Counted from the stretch's first letter, positions 6,558 to 13,913 are shown. The stretch: 14,001 nt of DNA from UBA509 sp038729325 (GCA_038729325.1 JAVYSG010000035.1:1-14001); one strand, 5' to 3'. Notes: generated by a model from the letters alone, not told the origin. A program made the numbers and translations.

Positions 6558-7654
6558 GCGATCAGGCAAAGCGGCTGAAAATATCCGATCTTGTACCGGG
6601 GACCCAGAATGTGGACACCCTCGTAAACATTGTCTCACTTCAGAGGAGGGAACTGAAGAATGATCGTGGTGAATCTGTGTATTACTACGGAATCCTTGGT
6701 GATGATACCGGGACGATATCGTTCACTGCGTGGATATTCCCGCCCACTGTGAGGATCGGTGACGTTGTTGAGATCAGAAAAGCATCTGTCCGGGAGTACA
6801 AGGGTATAAACAGGGTATACATAGATGCGGGCTCCGAGATCATAATGCATCCTGGTGAAAGCATGGATGTAAAGAGGAGCTATTCCCAGATGAAGATAAA
6901 GGACCTTTCCACAGCTCAGCCATATGTCACAGTGGAAGGTCGTCTGTCCGGCGTGAGGGAGAAGGAACTGGACCGTGACGGTAAGAAGACCATGATGTAT
7001 TACGGTGATCTCGAAGACGACACAGGTAAGATACGAATATCCTCATTCGAAAAGGCACTGAAGGAGGGGACTTTCGTCAGGATGGAGGGCGCCAAAGTTT
7101 CAGAATACAATGGCCGCCTCCGCATTACAGTGGGAAGCAGGACCGAAGTCACTGAGATAAAGCCCTCATTCCAGATTGGAGAGCGGCTCTACGATATACA
7201 TGATATCAATTCCCCTCTTGGCGGAGTGACAGTCAATGGATTCATCGTAAGTCTTGGCCCAAAAAGCGGGCTTGTGATGAGATGCTCTGTATGCAACAGC
7301 AGGCTTGATGATATTCACTGCCCGGATCACCCTGAAGCTTCCGTGGTTTACGATCTCTTCGCATATTTCACTCTTGATGATGGAACCGGTAGCATACAGT
7401 GCACGGGAGGTAAGAACGCACTGCTGGGGCATATTGGGTTCACTCCGGAACAGTATACACCGGAAAATAAGACAATTTCACGCAGACTTGTAGCATCACG
7501 ACTTCAGGAAAAGCTTCTGGGAAGGGCAGTTGTTATTGAAGGCGATGTTACCAGAAACCAGTCAGGGACATCTGTGCGCATATCCACGCTGAATTATATG
7601 GATACAGATTTCATGAAAAAGCTGGAGGCAAGAATGGGGGCTGATTTCCAGTGA
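6554..7654 (+). CDS. rpa: Replication protein A, OB folds with zinc finger
   Basis: Single-stranded DNA-binding protein used in replication, repair and recombination. The 366 aa read as three OB-like units. The first spans about 16-95 (TLVNIVSLQRRELKNDRGE... GTISFTAW). The second spans about 118-200 and repeats the same layout (VEGRLSGVREKEL... GKIRISSF). The third, about 220-350, contains an inserted zinc finger with C244, C247, C256 and H259, followed by TLDDGTGSIQCTGG. This CxxC-x8-CxxH arrangement inside the last OB fold is typical of euryarchaeal RPA and of eukaryotic RPA70. The ATG overlaps the stop of the preceding gene, and the stop overlaps the start of the next one. The three genes are therefore one transcript with coupled translation. 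Confidence 0.94.
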   Translation: MSDQAKRLKISDLVPGTQNVDTLVNIVSLQRRELKNDRGESVYYYGILGDDTGTISFTAWIFPPTVRIGDVVEIRKASVREYKGINRVYIDAGSEIIMHPGESMDVKRSYSQMKIKDLSTAQPYVTVEGRLSGVREKELDRDGKKTMMYYGDLEDDTGKIRISSFEKALKEGTFVRMEGAKVSEYNGRLRITVGSRTEVTEIKPSFQIGERLYDIHDINSPLGGVTVNGFIVSLGPKSGLVMRCSVCNSRLDDIHCPDHPEASVVYDLFAYFTLDDGTGSIQCTGGKNALLGHIGFTPEQYTPENKTISRRLVASRLQEKLLGRAVVIEGDVTRNQSGTSVRISTLNYMDTDFMKKLEARMGADFQ

Positions 7655-8469
7655 TGGCAAGGAAACGCGAATTCACAAACTGGATTTTTGGGCGTGAACT
7701 TCGGGACTCCAGGGAACTGGAGGAGAGACCGGATGAGGAGAGGGCAAAGCCCTACGTGATAACTCCGCTGGGAACCAGGGTCAGGAGGGTCCTGTTCTGC
7801 GGGCTGGTGTCACAGAAAAACACGGATGAATCCATGACTCGTATTACGGTGACTGATGGGACCGGAAACTTCTACATCTCTGCATTCAACAGCGACTTCG
7901 GAATGCAGGCCAAGGCAATGACAGACGTACTTGAAATTAATGACCAGGTTCTCGTAATGGGGAGGGTCAGCACCTACCAGAATGAAGGAAAGACTTACTT
8001 CAATGTTAATCCGGAAATAGCCATCCGTGTGGACAGTGCCTCCATGGACTACTGGCGCATGAAAGCACTGCACATCGCAAGGAGAAAAATCTATGCCATA
8101 AGAATGGCCAGAAACAGGCCTGGATCAACTGCTGCGAGCATCATGGATGCAGGATACTCTGAAATTGAGGCGGAATCAGCCTTGAGGTCTATTGAAAAGT
8201 ATCCCGACTACGATCTGCAGGAATTAGAATCTGCCATAGCCGCCCAGATTCAGCCAGCTGTAAAGGAGGAGCACAGATCATCAAAGGATTTTATACTGCA
8301 GTATATCCGGGCAAACGACACTGATGGAAGGGGATGCAGGTATGAGGATCTGCTTGCGGCATCACAGAATGCATCCATATCCCAGAATGAGCTTGATGAT
8401 CTGCTGAATTCGCTGGGATCAGACGGGGAAATCTTTGAGGTATCCCTTAAACGCTACAAGGTGATCTGA
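7654..8469 (+). CDS. RPA-associated protein: OB fold plus winged helix
   Basis: Likely partner of the RPA encoded just upstream, resembling the RPA-associated protein group (COG3390) that sits in operon with RPA in haloarchaea. Its 271 aa begin with a basic segment and the group-like EERAKPYVITPLGTRVRRV. An OB fold follows at about 38-118 (GLVSQKN... VTDGTGNFYISAF... VLVMGRVSTYQNEGKTYF). The middle is helical (ARRKIYAIRMARNRPGS, then a short three-helix stretch). The last 60 residues (SKDFILQYIRAND... YEDLLAASQ... GEIFEVSLKRYKVI) look like the winged helix that ends RPA32-type subunits. The ATG at 7654 shares one base with the RPA stop; a GTG at 7651 would add one residue. The gene ends 11 nt from a convergent gene. 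Confidence 0.88.
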   Translation: MARKREFTNWIFGRELRDSRELEERPDEERAKPYVITPLGTRVRRVLFCGLVSQKNTDESMTRITVTDGTGNFYISAFNSDFGMQAKAMTDVLEINDQVLVMGRVSTYQNEGKTYFNVNPEIAIRVDSASMDYWRMKALHIARRKIYAIRMARNRPGSTAASIMDAGYSEIEAESALRSIEKYPDYDLQELESAIAAQIQPAVKEEHRSSKDFILQYIRANDTDGRGCRYEDLLAASQNASISQNELDDLLNSLGSDGEIFEVSLKRYKVI

Positions 8470-8480
8470 ATCCAGCGGGT

Positions 8481-9266
8481 TCAGGAAAATATATTCTTCC
8501 CGTATTTTTCATCTATTGCAGCTTTACGTTCAAGGGTATATGCAGAGTTCTTCCTGTCATAGTCCGTTACGGTATAGCCGGCCGAGAACAGTTCCTCAAA
8601 CTTTGCTCTGGTTGCAAGCCGGAGTTCAAGTGCTCTGCCATGATCTTTTCTCTTCATGTCCACATAATCCTCAGGAATGTGGAGTCCCAGAACATCAGCA
8701 CATTGATCATTCCTGAATTCAATGGGCTTTTCAGTACAGTTTATATAACATTCCGGTTTTCCTGCGCGGAAACGCTCCCTCAGGATCCACCACTCTGTTA
8801 CAAATCTGTCTGTAGGTATTCCGAAATTAAGGGCATCCTCCATTTCTCCGTAAAAATCCCTTAGATATGTCCTGGATATTGAGCCAAGTTTGTGAATATT
8901 GAAATTGGCATTCAGGGCCATGAGCGGATCGTATGTCCATGCAATCAGATCATATCCATTCCTGATGGCCCATTCTTTCTGCCGAAGCTTGAGAATCTCC
9001 CCAATGCCAGAATATTTCCTTTCAGCGACCACTCCAGTCATGTGTGAATAGAGGTAAGTCTTTCCATTCTTCATTCCGGCAAAGCTGAAGTGCATTCCAA
9101 CAACCCTGCCATCCTCTCTCGCAAGCATAACGAGTCCACCATGGAAGCGCATGGCCGCCAGCATATCCTTGACGAGCTGCTCAATATTTTCCATTCCCCA
9201 GGCCGATCTGATAACCGGAATAGCCTGCCTTATATGGTCTGGATCCTGAACGACCTCAATTTCCAT
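8481..9266 (-). CDS. GNAT acetyltransferase, COG3375-like, in the gcv operon
   Basis: Acetyl-CoA-dependent acyltransferase of the larger GNAT branch (261 aa) resembling COG3375 proteins. Motif A is visible as HMTGVVAERKYSGIGEIL (75-92), with RKYSGIG as the pyrophosphate loop. It is followed by the conserved helix LRQKEWAIRNG and the branch-specific strand LIAWTYDPLMALNANFNI (107-124), then YLRDFYGEM and PTDRFVTEWW (151-160). The substrate is unknown; some relatives are linked to amino-acid metabolism, but nothing here decides it. The ATG lies 11 nt inside the end of gcvPB on the same strand, so it should be the third gene of the gcv operon and translated by coupling. The 3' end faces the RPA operon. 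Confidence 0.88.
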   Translation of the reverse strand: MEIEVVQDPDHIRQAIPVIRSAWGMENIEQLVKDMLAAMRFHGGLVMLAREDGRVVGMHFSFAGMKNGKTYLYSHMTGVVAERKYSGIGEILKLRQKEWAIRNGYDLIAWTYDPLMALNANFNIHKLGSISRTYLRDFYGEMEDALNFGIPTDRFVTEWWILRERFRAGKPECYINCTEKPIEFRNDQCADVLGLHIPEDYVDMKRKDHGRALELRLATRAKFEELFSAGYTVTDYDRKNSAYTLERKAAIDEKYGKNIFS

Positions 9267-10707
9267 GGGTGCTGCCTTCCCACCTTACCTTCATGTCTCT
9301 GGCCGCCTTCACCTCGTCAGGTCTGCTGACAGGAAGATTCACTGGATGTTTCTTCAGTTCATCAGCTGAGAGTTCTGAACTTTCGATCAGGGCGTCCACG
9401 AATCTATCCAGATCCTGTCTGGATACCGTTTCTGTGGGCTCTATCATCATAGCTTCGTGAACAATCAGGGGAAAATATATTGTCGGGGCATGCACACCCT
9501 GATCAATAAGGTATTTGGCCGCATCAAGAGCCCTGATGCCTGTGTTTTCTGTGGAAATGACAACCTCATGCTTCTTCAGTGCTTTATATGGAATGCTGAA
9601 CTTTCCTTCAAGTCTCTTCTTTATATAGTTAGTATTAAGAACAGCATTAATGGTGTTTCTCCTGAGCCCATCGGAACCATGGTAAGTGATGTAAGCCCAT
9701 GCTCTGAGCAGCACCATGAATGAACCTGTGTAAGATGAGACCTTCCCAATGGTGTGCTTAGCACTGCTGTCAAGGTAGTATTTGTCGCCATTTTTACCTA
9801 TTACCGGAACAGGCAGAAAATCCTTAAGGTGCGATTTAACCCCCACTGGCCCTGCCCCAGGTCCTCCACTGCCATGTGGTGTTGCAAAGGTTTTGTGCAG
9901 GTTGAAGTGAACAATGTCAAATCCCATGATGCCTGGTGACGTTATTCCAAGGATTCCATTGAAATTGGCACCATCGTAGTAGAGCAGGGCTCCTGCATCA
10001 TGAACCATCTTTGCTATCTCGCCGATGTGATCCTCAAAAATTCCAAGAGTGTTTGGATTCGTGATCATAAATGCAGCGGTATGTTCAGAGAGGGCAGCTT
10101 TCAGTGCATCAAGATTCACCGTGCCGTTTTCAGAGGAAGGTATCTCTATGACATTGAACCCTCCCATTGCAGCCGAGGCCGGATTTGTCCCATGGGCAGA
10201 ATCGGGAATAAGAACATCAGTTCGGCTTTCGAGTTCCCCCTTCACCTCAAAATATTTTCTTGTGATGAGAATCCCGGTGTATTCTCCCTGCGCTCCTGCA
10301 AGGGGCTGAAGTGTCACGGCATCCATATCAGAAATGGCCTTGAGGTATTCCTGAAGTTCATAGAGTATCTTCAGCTCTCCCTGTGTTTGAGACTGAAGCT
10401 GCAGTGGGTGCATATCAGAGAATTGCCTGAAGGAGGCAATGGCATCTGCATACTTTGGATTGAATTTCATTGTGCAGGACCCCAGGGGATAAATCCCAAG
10501 ATCCACACTGTAATTCATCTGGGAAAGCCTTGTGAAGTGACGTACAACATCGTATTCTGAGATCTCTGGAAGTTTGAGCTCTTTCCTCAGCAGAGTTTCA
10601 GGAAGATCAATCTTCTGGTTCTCGTTAACACCGGGGAGCTTGTAGGTTGTCCCTGATCTGTATTCAAAGATCACAGGTTCATCATATACTGCCTCATGGT
10701 AGGTCAT
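9256..10707 (-). CDS. gcvPB: Glycine dehydrogenase (decarboxylating) subunit 2
   Basis: PLP-binding subunit of the split P-protein of the glycine cleavage system. It decarboxylates glycine and passes the aminomethyl group to lipoyl-GcvH. The 483 aa match the usual subunit length. Conserved blocks are present: GIYPLGSCTMKFNP (71-84), QPLAGAQGEYTG (134-145), DSAHGTNPASAAMGGF (169-184), NPNTLGIFE (218-226), YYDGANFNGILG (243-254) and HFNLHKTFATPHGSGGPG (267-284). K272 in the last block is the expected PLP Schiff-base lysine. The ATG shares one base with the gcvPA stop (TGATG) and is preceded by the Shine-Dalgarno GGAGGTG. The other half of the enzyme is gcvPA just upstream; gcvT and gcvH are not in the window. 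Confidence 0.97.
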   Translation of the reverse strand: MTYHEAVYDEPVIFEYRSGTTYKLPGVNENQKIDLPETLLRKELKLPEISEYDVVRHFTRLSQMNYSVDLGIYPLGSCTMKFNPKYADAIASFRQFSDMHPLQLQSQTQGELKILYELQEYLKAISDMDAVTLQPLAGAQGEYTGILITRKYFEVKGELESRTDVLIPDSAHGTNPASAAMGGFNVIEIPSSENGTVNLDALKAALSEHTAAFMITNPNTLGIFEDHIGEIAKMVHDAGALLYYDGANFNGILGITSPGIMGFDIVHFNLHKTFATPHGSGGPGAGPVGVKSHLKDFLPVPVIGKNGDKYYLDSSAKHTIGKVSSYTGSFMVLLRAWAYITYHGSDGLRRNTINAVLNTNYIKKRLEGKFSIPYKALKKHEVVISTENTGIRALDAAKYLIDQGVHAPTIYFPLIVHEAMMIEPTETVSRQDLDRFVDALIESSELSADELKKHPVNLPVSRPDEVKAARDMKVRWEGSTHGN

Positions 10708-12056
10708 CAGAACACCTCCAGTGCTTCTGCCAGCTTCGCAATTGCCTCATCTGTTGTTTTCTCGGTTGTGGAAAAGAATGCTGCGTTCCTTATGGCAGAT
10801 GCTGCTTCTCTGGATAGCTTTGAAAGAGCAAGTCCCCCGTTGATGCCATTGTTTGAAAGGTAATCCTGCAGACTGTCAACATCTTTACGGAACAGTACAA
10901 GCACATCTGAGAAAGGTTTTCCGGTGAGCTGCTGCTTATCTGCTATCTTAAGCTTGCCCAGGGTTTCCTTCAGCTTTCTGGATGTAATGTATGTGGTCTC
11001 TGCAATTTTTCTGAGTCCAGAAGGACCAACGGTTCCGAGGTATACAGTTGCGGCAATGGCCATCAAAGCCTGATTTGTGCAGATATTGCTTGTGGCTTTT
11101 TCTCTCCTTATATGCTGCTCCCTTGTCTGCAGTGTCATCACATATGCCCTTTTGCCATTACTGTCAACTGTCTCCCCAATAATTCTGCCGGGTGATTTCC
11201 TCACATAATCCTTCCTGAAACTGAGGATTCCAAGTGTCGGTCCTCCGAAATTCATGTGAATTCCGAGCTGCTGGCCTTCAGCAGCCACTATGTCTGCGCC
11301 ATAAGCGCCAGGAGGTATAAGCATTCCAAGCGAAACTGGATCCACGTAAGCAATTATAAGCGCCTTTTTCCTTATCTGCTGTACCCGGGGCACATTTTCG
11401 TCAATTATGCCCAGGGCATTTGGCATCTCCACCACGATTGCAGAGGTGTCATCCGTGATCTTTGATTGAATATCGTCAATGCTGATGAAGCCGCTCCTGC
11501 TGTCAATGGAATATTTTACCAGCCTCACCGGGAGCCCGTAGAGGTAACTCTCCATGACCTTCAGCTTGTCATCATATATGTTTTCAGGTATCAGTATATC
11601 TCTTTTTTCATTTATTCTGTGGGCCATCCTGACGGCTTCTCCAAGCGTTGAGTAACCGTCATACATTGAGGAATTAGATATGTCCATGCCTGTGAGTTCG
11701 GCCATAAAAGTCTGATATTCGAAGAGTGACTGGAGGGCGCCCTGTGACATCTCTGCCTGATATGGGGTATACGCTGTCAGGAACTCACTTCTGTTTATTA
11801 TGGAATCAACTGTGGCCGGGACCACACGATCATATATCCCGTTTCCCAGAAAGTTTATCAAATCTGGACCTCTGTTTTTTCCCGCTATGGCGAGGGCCCT
11901 TGAAATCACCTCATATTCGGAGATTCCGGGGCTGATCTTGAGATCGGTCTTTCTGAATTTCTCAGGTATATCAGAAAAAAGTTCCATCTCATCAGAAATG
12001 CCAACAAATTCTGCAATTTCCTGCTTTTCCGAATTTGACTGCATAGAATCGTTCAT
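10707..12056 (-). CDS. gcvPA: Glycine dehydrogenase (decarboxylating) subunit 1
   Basis: Non-PLP half of the split glycine decarboxylase, pairing with gcvPB. The 449 aa are the usual length. It shows the family order: a start region with FSDIPEKFR, then FLGNGIYDRVVPA, the block FLTAYTPYQAEMSQGALQSL followed by FEYQTFMAELTGMDISNSSMYDG, and later QQLGIHMNFGGPTLG and TREQHIRREKATSNICTNQALMA (split here as QTREQHIRREKA and TSNICTNQALMA). No lysine equivalent to the PLP residue is expected in this subunit. The start is uncertain: a TATA-like block lies only 20 nt upstream of the ATG at 12056 and 32 nt upstream of the in-frame ATG at 12044, so the true start may be the latter. It is the first gene of the gcvPA-gcvPB-GNAT operon and divergent from the mevalonate kinase. 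Confidence 0.96.
   Translation of the reverse strand: MNDSMQSNSEKQEIAEFVGISDEMELFSDIPEKFRKTDLKISPGISEYEVISRALAIAGKNRGPDLINFLGNGIYDRVVPATVDSIINRSEFLTAYTPYQAEMSQGALQSLFEYQTFMAELTGMDISNSSMYDGYSTLGEAVRMAHRINEKRDILIPENIYDDKLKVMESYLYGLPVRLVKYSIDSRSGFISIDDIQSKITDDTSAIVVEMPNALGIIDENVPRVQQIRKKALIIAYVDPVSLGMLIPPGAYGADIVAAEGQQLGIHMNFGGPTLGILSFRKDYVRKSPGRIIGETVDSNGKRAYVMTLQTREQHIRREKATSNICTNQALMAIAATVYLGTVGPSGLRKIAETTYITSRKLKETLGKLKIADKQQLTGKPFSDVLVLFRKDVDSLQDYLSNNGINGGLALSKLSREAASAIRNAAFFSTTEKTTDEAIAKLAEALEVF
10713..10719 (-). promoter_or_regulatory. Strong Shine-Dalgarno of gcvPB
   Basis: On the minus strand the sequence is GGAGGTG, then 5 nt, then the gcvPB ATG. It is a near-perfect complement of the archaeal 16S rRNA 3' end. 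It lies inside the end of gcvPA and supports independent or coupled re-initiation. Confidence 0.75.
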
Positions 12057-12070
12057 AGATTGTATGGAAC

Positions 12071-12080
12071 TCTATTTAGT
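12071..12080 (-). promoter_or_regulatory. TATA-like box for the gcv operon
   Basis: The minus-strand sequence ACTAAATAGA is centred about 20 nt from the ATG at 12056 and about 32 nt from the ATG at 12044. The spacing suits a short-leader transcript starting inside the annotated first codons. Confidence 0.35.
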
Positions 12081-12117
12081 TTCGCTAATCATCGAAATGG
12101 AGGCAATGTGAGCAAAA

Positions 12118-12129
12118 TTCTTAATAATG
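12118..12129 (+). promoter_or_regulatory. TATA-like box for mevalonate 3-kinase
   Basis: The block ttcttaataatg is centred about 24 nt before the TTG at 12148, consistent with a leaderless transcript that starts at or next to the TTG. Confidence 0.4.
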
Positions 12130-12147
12130 ATTCCATTGACGTGAAAG

Positions 12148-13131
12148 TTGACAACAGAAATATCTTCCATCTCAGCAGAATCTGTCGCATATCCCACCAT
12201 AGGTGTAATACTGCTTGGAGGCATAAGCGATCGCACCTGGAGGAACCCTCTGCACACTTCTGCAGGATTTGCATATACAGGACTTGATTATGACATCGAC
12301 GTGCACACAAAAATATACGCTGTCAGGGGACAGCAATCAGGTTCTATAAATGGAGAACCAGTTAAATTCAGCCAGTCCAGCAGATCGCCATTCTATGTCC
12401 TCAACAAATATGCACCACTTATTTTCAGAAGGTTTGGAGTCACGGATGATGAAGCTGCTCTGTCATTCAGTTCCACGAACAGGAAAGTACTGAGTGGGAG
12501 TTCAGATGCCGGTGCTGCTGCCATAGGGGCTGGTATTCAGAGCCTTTCTGGCGGAACAATACCACTGGGGGATCTGGAACCCGATCTGAGGGCAATATCG
12601 GAGAGCGCTGCCAGGAGCCTTTATGGTGGGCTGTCAGTAACATGGGCAAGCGGCAGGGAAATACGTACTGAAAGAATACTTGGCCCCGAGGAATTTGACG
12701 ACTACGTTATTGTTGGGTGTCGTTTCAACGTTCCCAGAAATCCTTCTGACAGGATTCATGAAAATATTGTTCACAGTCCTGATTATAACAGGCGGGTAGA
12801 ATCCACCAGGAACAAGGGCTCATTACTGGTTAAGCTTGCCGAAGATAGGAACATCGAGGGGATATTTGAACTGGCCCACCACGATACCGACGAGTACCAC
12901 GCACTCATTGAGAGTGTTGGCGTTCACGTGATAACAGAGAGAATGAGGTCCCTGATGGAATGGGTGAACAGCATGCGGAGGGAATACTGGCTTACCTATA
13001 TTGTGACAGGGGGCAGCAATGTTTTTGTGATCGTAAGGAGAAAAGATCTGAATCACATCCTGCCACTCATTTCCGGAAAATGTGATGAGATAGATCTTCT
13101 GAAGGTGTCCTGCGGGGCTCACACAATATAA
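12148..13131 (+). CDS. Mevalonate 3-kinase (Thermoplasma type)
   Basis: GHMP-fold kinase that phosphorylates mevalonate at the 3-hydroxyl, first step of the mevalonate route described in Thermoplasma acidophilum; a related enzyme later decarboxylates the 3,5-bisphosphate. The 327 aa carry AYPTIGVILLGG (14-25), LSGSSDAGAAAIGAG (115-129, the ATP loop), DLRAISESAARSLYGG (146-161), PRNPSDRIHENIV (196-208) and YIVTGGSNV (284-292). From memory of the Thermoplasma enzyme, the diagnostic positions fit: Leu22 stands where decarboxylases have the active Lys, Glu152 where mevalonate is bound, and Thr287 where decarboxylases have the catalytic Asp of DAGPN. Decarboxylation is therefore not expected. There is no ATG near the N-terminus: an in-frame TGA lies at 12142-12144 and the only usual start is the TTG at 12148, with a TATA-like block 24 nt upstream. 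It is divergent from gcvPA. Confidence 0.93.
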   Translation: MTTEISSISAESVAYPTIGVILLGGISDRTWRNPLHTSAGFAYTGLDYDIDVHTKIYAVRGQQSGSINGEPVKFSQSSRSPFYVLNKYAPLIFRRFGVTDDEAALSFSSTNRKVLSGSSDAGAAAIGAGIQSLSGGTIPLGDLEPDLRAISESAARSLYGGLSVTWASGREIRTERILGPEEFDDYVIVGCRFNVPRNPSDRIHENIVHSPDYNRRVESTRNKGSLLVKLAEDRNIEGIFELAHHDTDEYHALIESVGVHVITERMRSLMEWVNSMRREYWLTYIVTGGSNVFVIVRRKDLNHILPLISGKCDEIDLLKVSCGAHTI

Positions 13132-13177
13132 AGTGCAGCAAAGATGTTCCAGTAATTTCATGTCCAGATCGCAAAGA

Positions 13178-13186
13178 CTATTTATT
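13178..13186 (+). promoter_or_regulatory. TATA-like box for Sec61-beta
   Basis: The block ctatttatt is centred 26 nt before the ATG at 13208. This supports a separate leaderless transcript and the short 54-aa product. Confidence 0.5.
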
Positions 13187-13207
13187 GGAAATGCGATCTC
13201 AGTTCAG

Positions 13208-13372
13208 ATGGCGGACAAAAAATCCGAAGGATTCCAGTCTGGAGCAGGGTTAATCCGATATTTCGATGAAGAAGAGATCAAAGGTCCTGCCCTCGATCCC
13301 AAGCTCATAATATATATCGGCATTGCCATGGCAGTGATCGTTGAGCTTGCCAAGGTATTCTGGCCCATCTGA
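13208..13372 (+). CDS. Preprotein translocase subunit Sec61-beta
   Basis: Smallest subunit of the SecYEbeta protein-conducting channel in the cytoplasmic membrane. The 54 aa have the typical archaeal form: a short polar N-terminus (MADKKSEGFQ), the signature SGAGLIRYFDEEEIKGPALD (11-30) and one C-terminal transmembrane helix (about 33-51, LIIYIGIAMAVIVELAKVF). The open frame extends upstream to 13133, but the extra 25 residues do not resemble the family and include the TATA-like box, so 13208 is chosen. It is probably transcribed alone, with a T-rich stretch about 40 nt after the stop. Confidence 0.94.
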   Translation: MADKKSEGFQSGAGLIRYFDEEEIKGPALDPKLIIYIGIAMAVIVELAKVFWPI

Positions 13373-13410
13373 TTCATCCTTCTCCTGTTAATTAATCCCT
13401 GATCTGTAAG

Positions 13411-13419
13411 TTATTTTTT
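13411..13419 (+). terminator. T-rich terminator after Sec61-beta
   Basis: The sequence ttatttttt lies 39 nt after the Sec61-beta stop and before the promoter of the next gene. Archaeal terminators are often simple oligo-T tracts; no strong hairpin is seen. Confidence 0.4.
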
Positions 13420-13452
13420 CTGTTGGGCCCTTTAAAATCTTCTCCGGCTTTG

Positions 13453-13464
13453 AAATATTTATAT
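13453..13464 (+). promoter_or_regulatory. TATA box for the Rieske protein gene
   Basis: The block aaatatttatat is centred 27 nt before the ATG at 13486. It is the best TATA match in the window. Confidence 0.6.
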
Positions 13465-13485
13465 CACGGTCGGTATTAGGCTTTC

Positions 13486-13821
13486 ATGGTTTGGAAAAGA
13501 ATTGTTTCTACCAAAGCTCTGGACAACGCAGGCGGCCATTTTTCGGTCAGCGTTGGAGGCAACACGATTTTTGTTGCCAGAGGAAAAGATGGATTTCACG
13601 CCATGGACGCGGTGTGTTCGCATGCAAAATGCATACTTGGCGTCTACAGTGCTGATGATATGACTGTAAAATGTCCTTGCCACAATGCAAAATTTGACCT
13701 GAAAACCGGGCATATGCTGGAACCTCCGTTTGTTGCTCCGAATGCCCCAAAAGATAAACTCGGGCTGAGATTATTCAAGATTCGGGACAATGAAGGCTTC
13801 CTCGAGGTTGACGTGGAGTAG
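13486..13821 (+). CDS. Small soluble Rieske [2Fe-2S] protein
   Basis: Electron-transfer protein of 111 aa, the size of a single Rieske domain, with no signal peptide or membrane helix, so cytosolic. The cluster ligands are C44 and H46 (CSH) and C63 and H66 (CPCH). C49 and C65 are placed like the disulfide pair of high-potential Rieske proteins (CTHxxC and CPCH). However, the residue after the second His is Asn-Ala rather than the Gly-Ser of bc1-type proteins. The remainder (FDLKTGHMLEPPFVAPNAP) is the usual Pro-rich loop. It could serve an oxygenase or oxidase, or act as a free ferredoxin; no partner gene is adjacent. It is leaderless from a strong TATA box and appears monocistronic. Confidence 0.94.
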   Translation: MVWKRIVSTKALDNAGGHFSVSVGGNTIFVARGKDGFHAMDAVCSHAKCILGVYSADDMTVKCPCHNAKFDLKTGHMLEPPFVAPNAPKDKLGLRLFKIRDNEGFLEVDVE

Positions 13822-13849
13822 AGTGACAGAACTCACTTCATATTATATG

Positions 13850-13860
13850 TTCTTATTTTT
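13850..13860 (+). terminator. T-rich terminator after the Rieske gene
   Basis: The T-rich tract ttcttattttt lies 29 nt after the stop. A short hairpin precedes it at 13822-13837 (AGTGA, 6-nt loop, TCACT). Confidence 0.45.
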
Positions 13861-13904
13861 CCGCTCTTTCCCATATTGACCGCCTGGCGACCTGCAACAA
13901 AAAG

Positions 13905-13913
13905 AAATAAATG
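13905..13913 (+). promoter_or_regulatory. TATA-like box for tRNA-Glu
   Basis: The block aaataaatg is centred about 27 nt before the tRNA 5' end at 13936. Confidence 0.5.

Noticed and set aside
6093..6638. Minus-strand open frame of 181 aa
   Set aside because: Antisense to the first RPA-operon gene and the RPA start; it is Cys/His-rich in a way typical of shadow frames, and the sense frames explain the region.
10000..10560. Plus-strand open frame of 186 aa
   Set aside because: Exactly antisense to strongly conserved gcvPB; it has no family resemblance and no promoter.
13133..13207. N-terminal extension of Sec61-beta
   Set aside because: It overlaps the TATA-like box and does not resemble the family, which begins at about MADKK.
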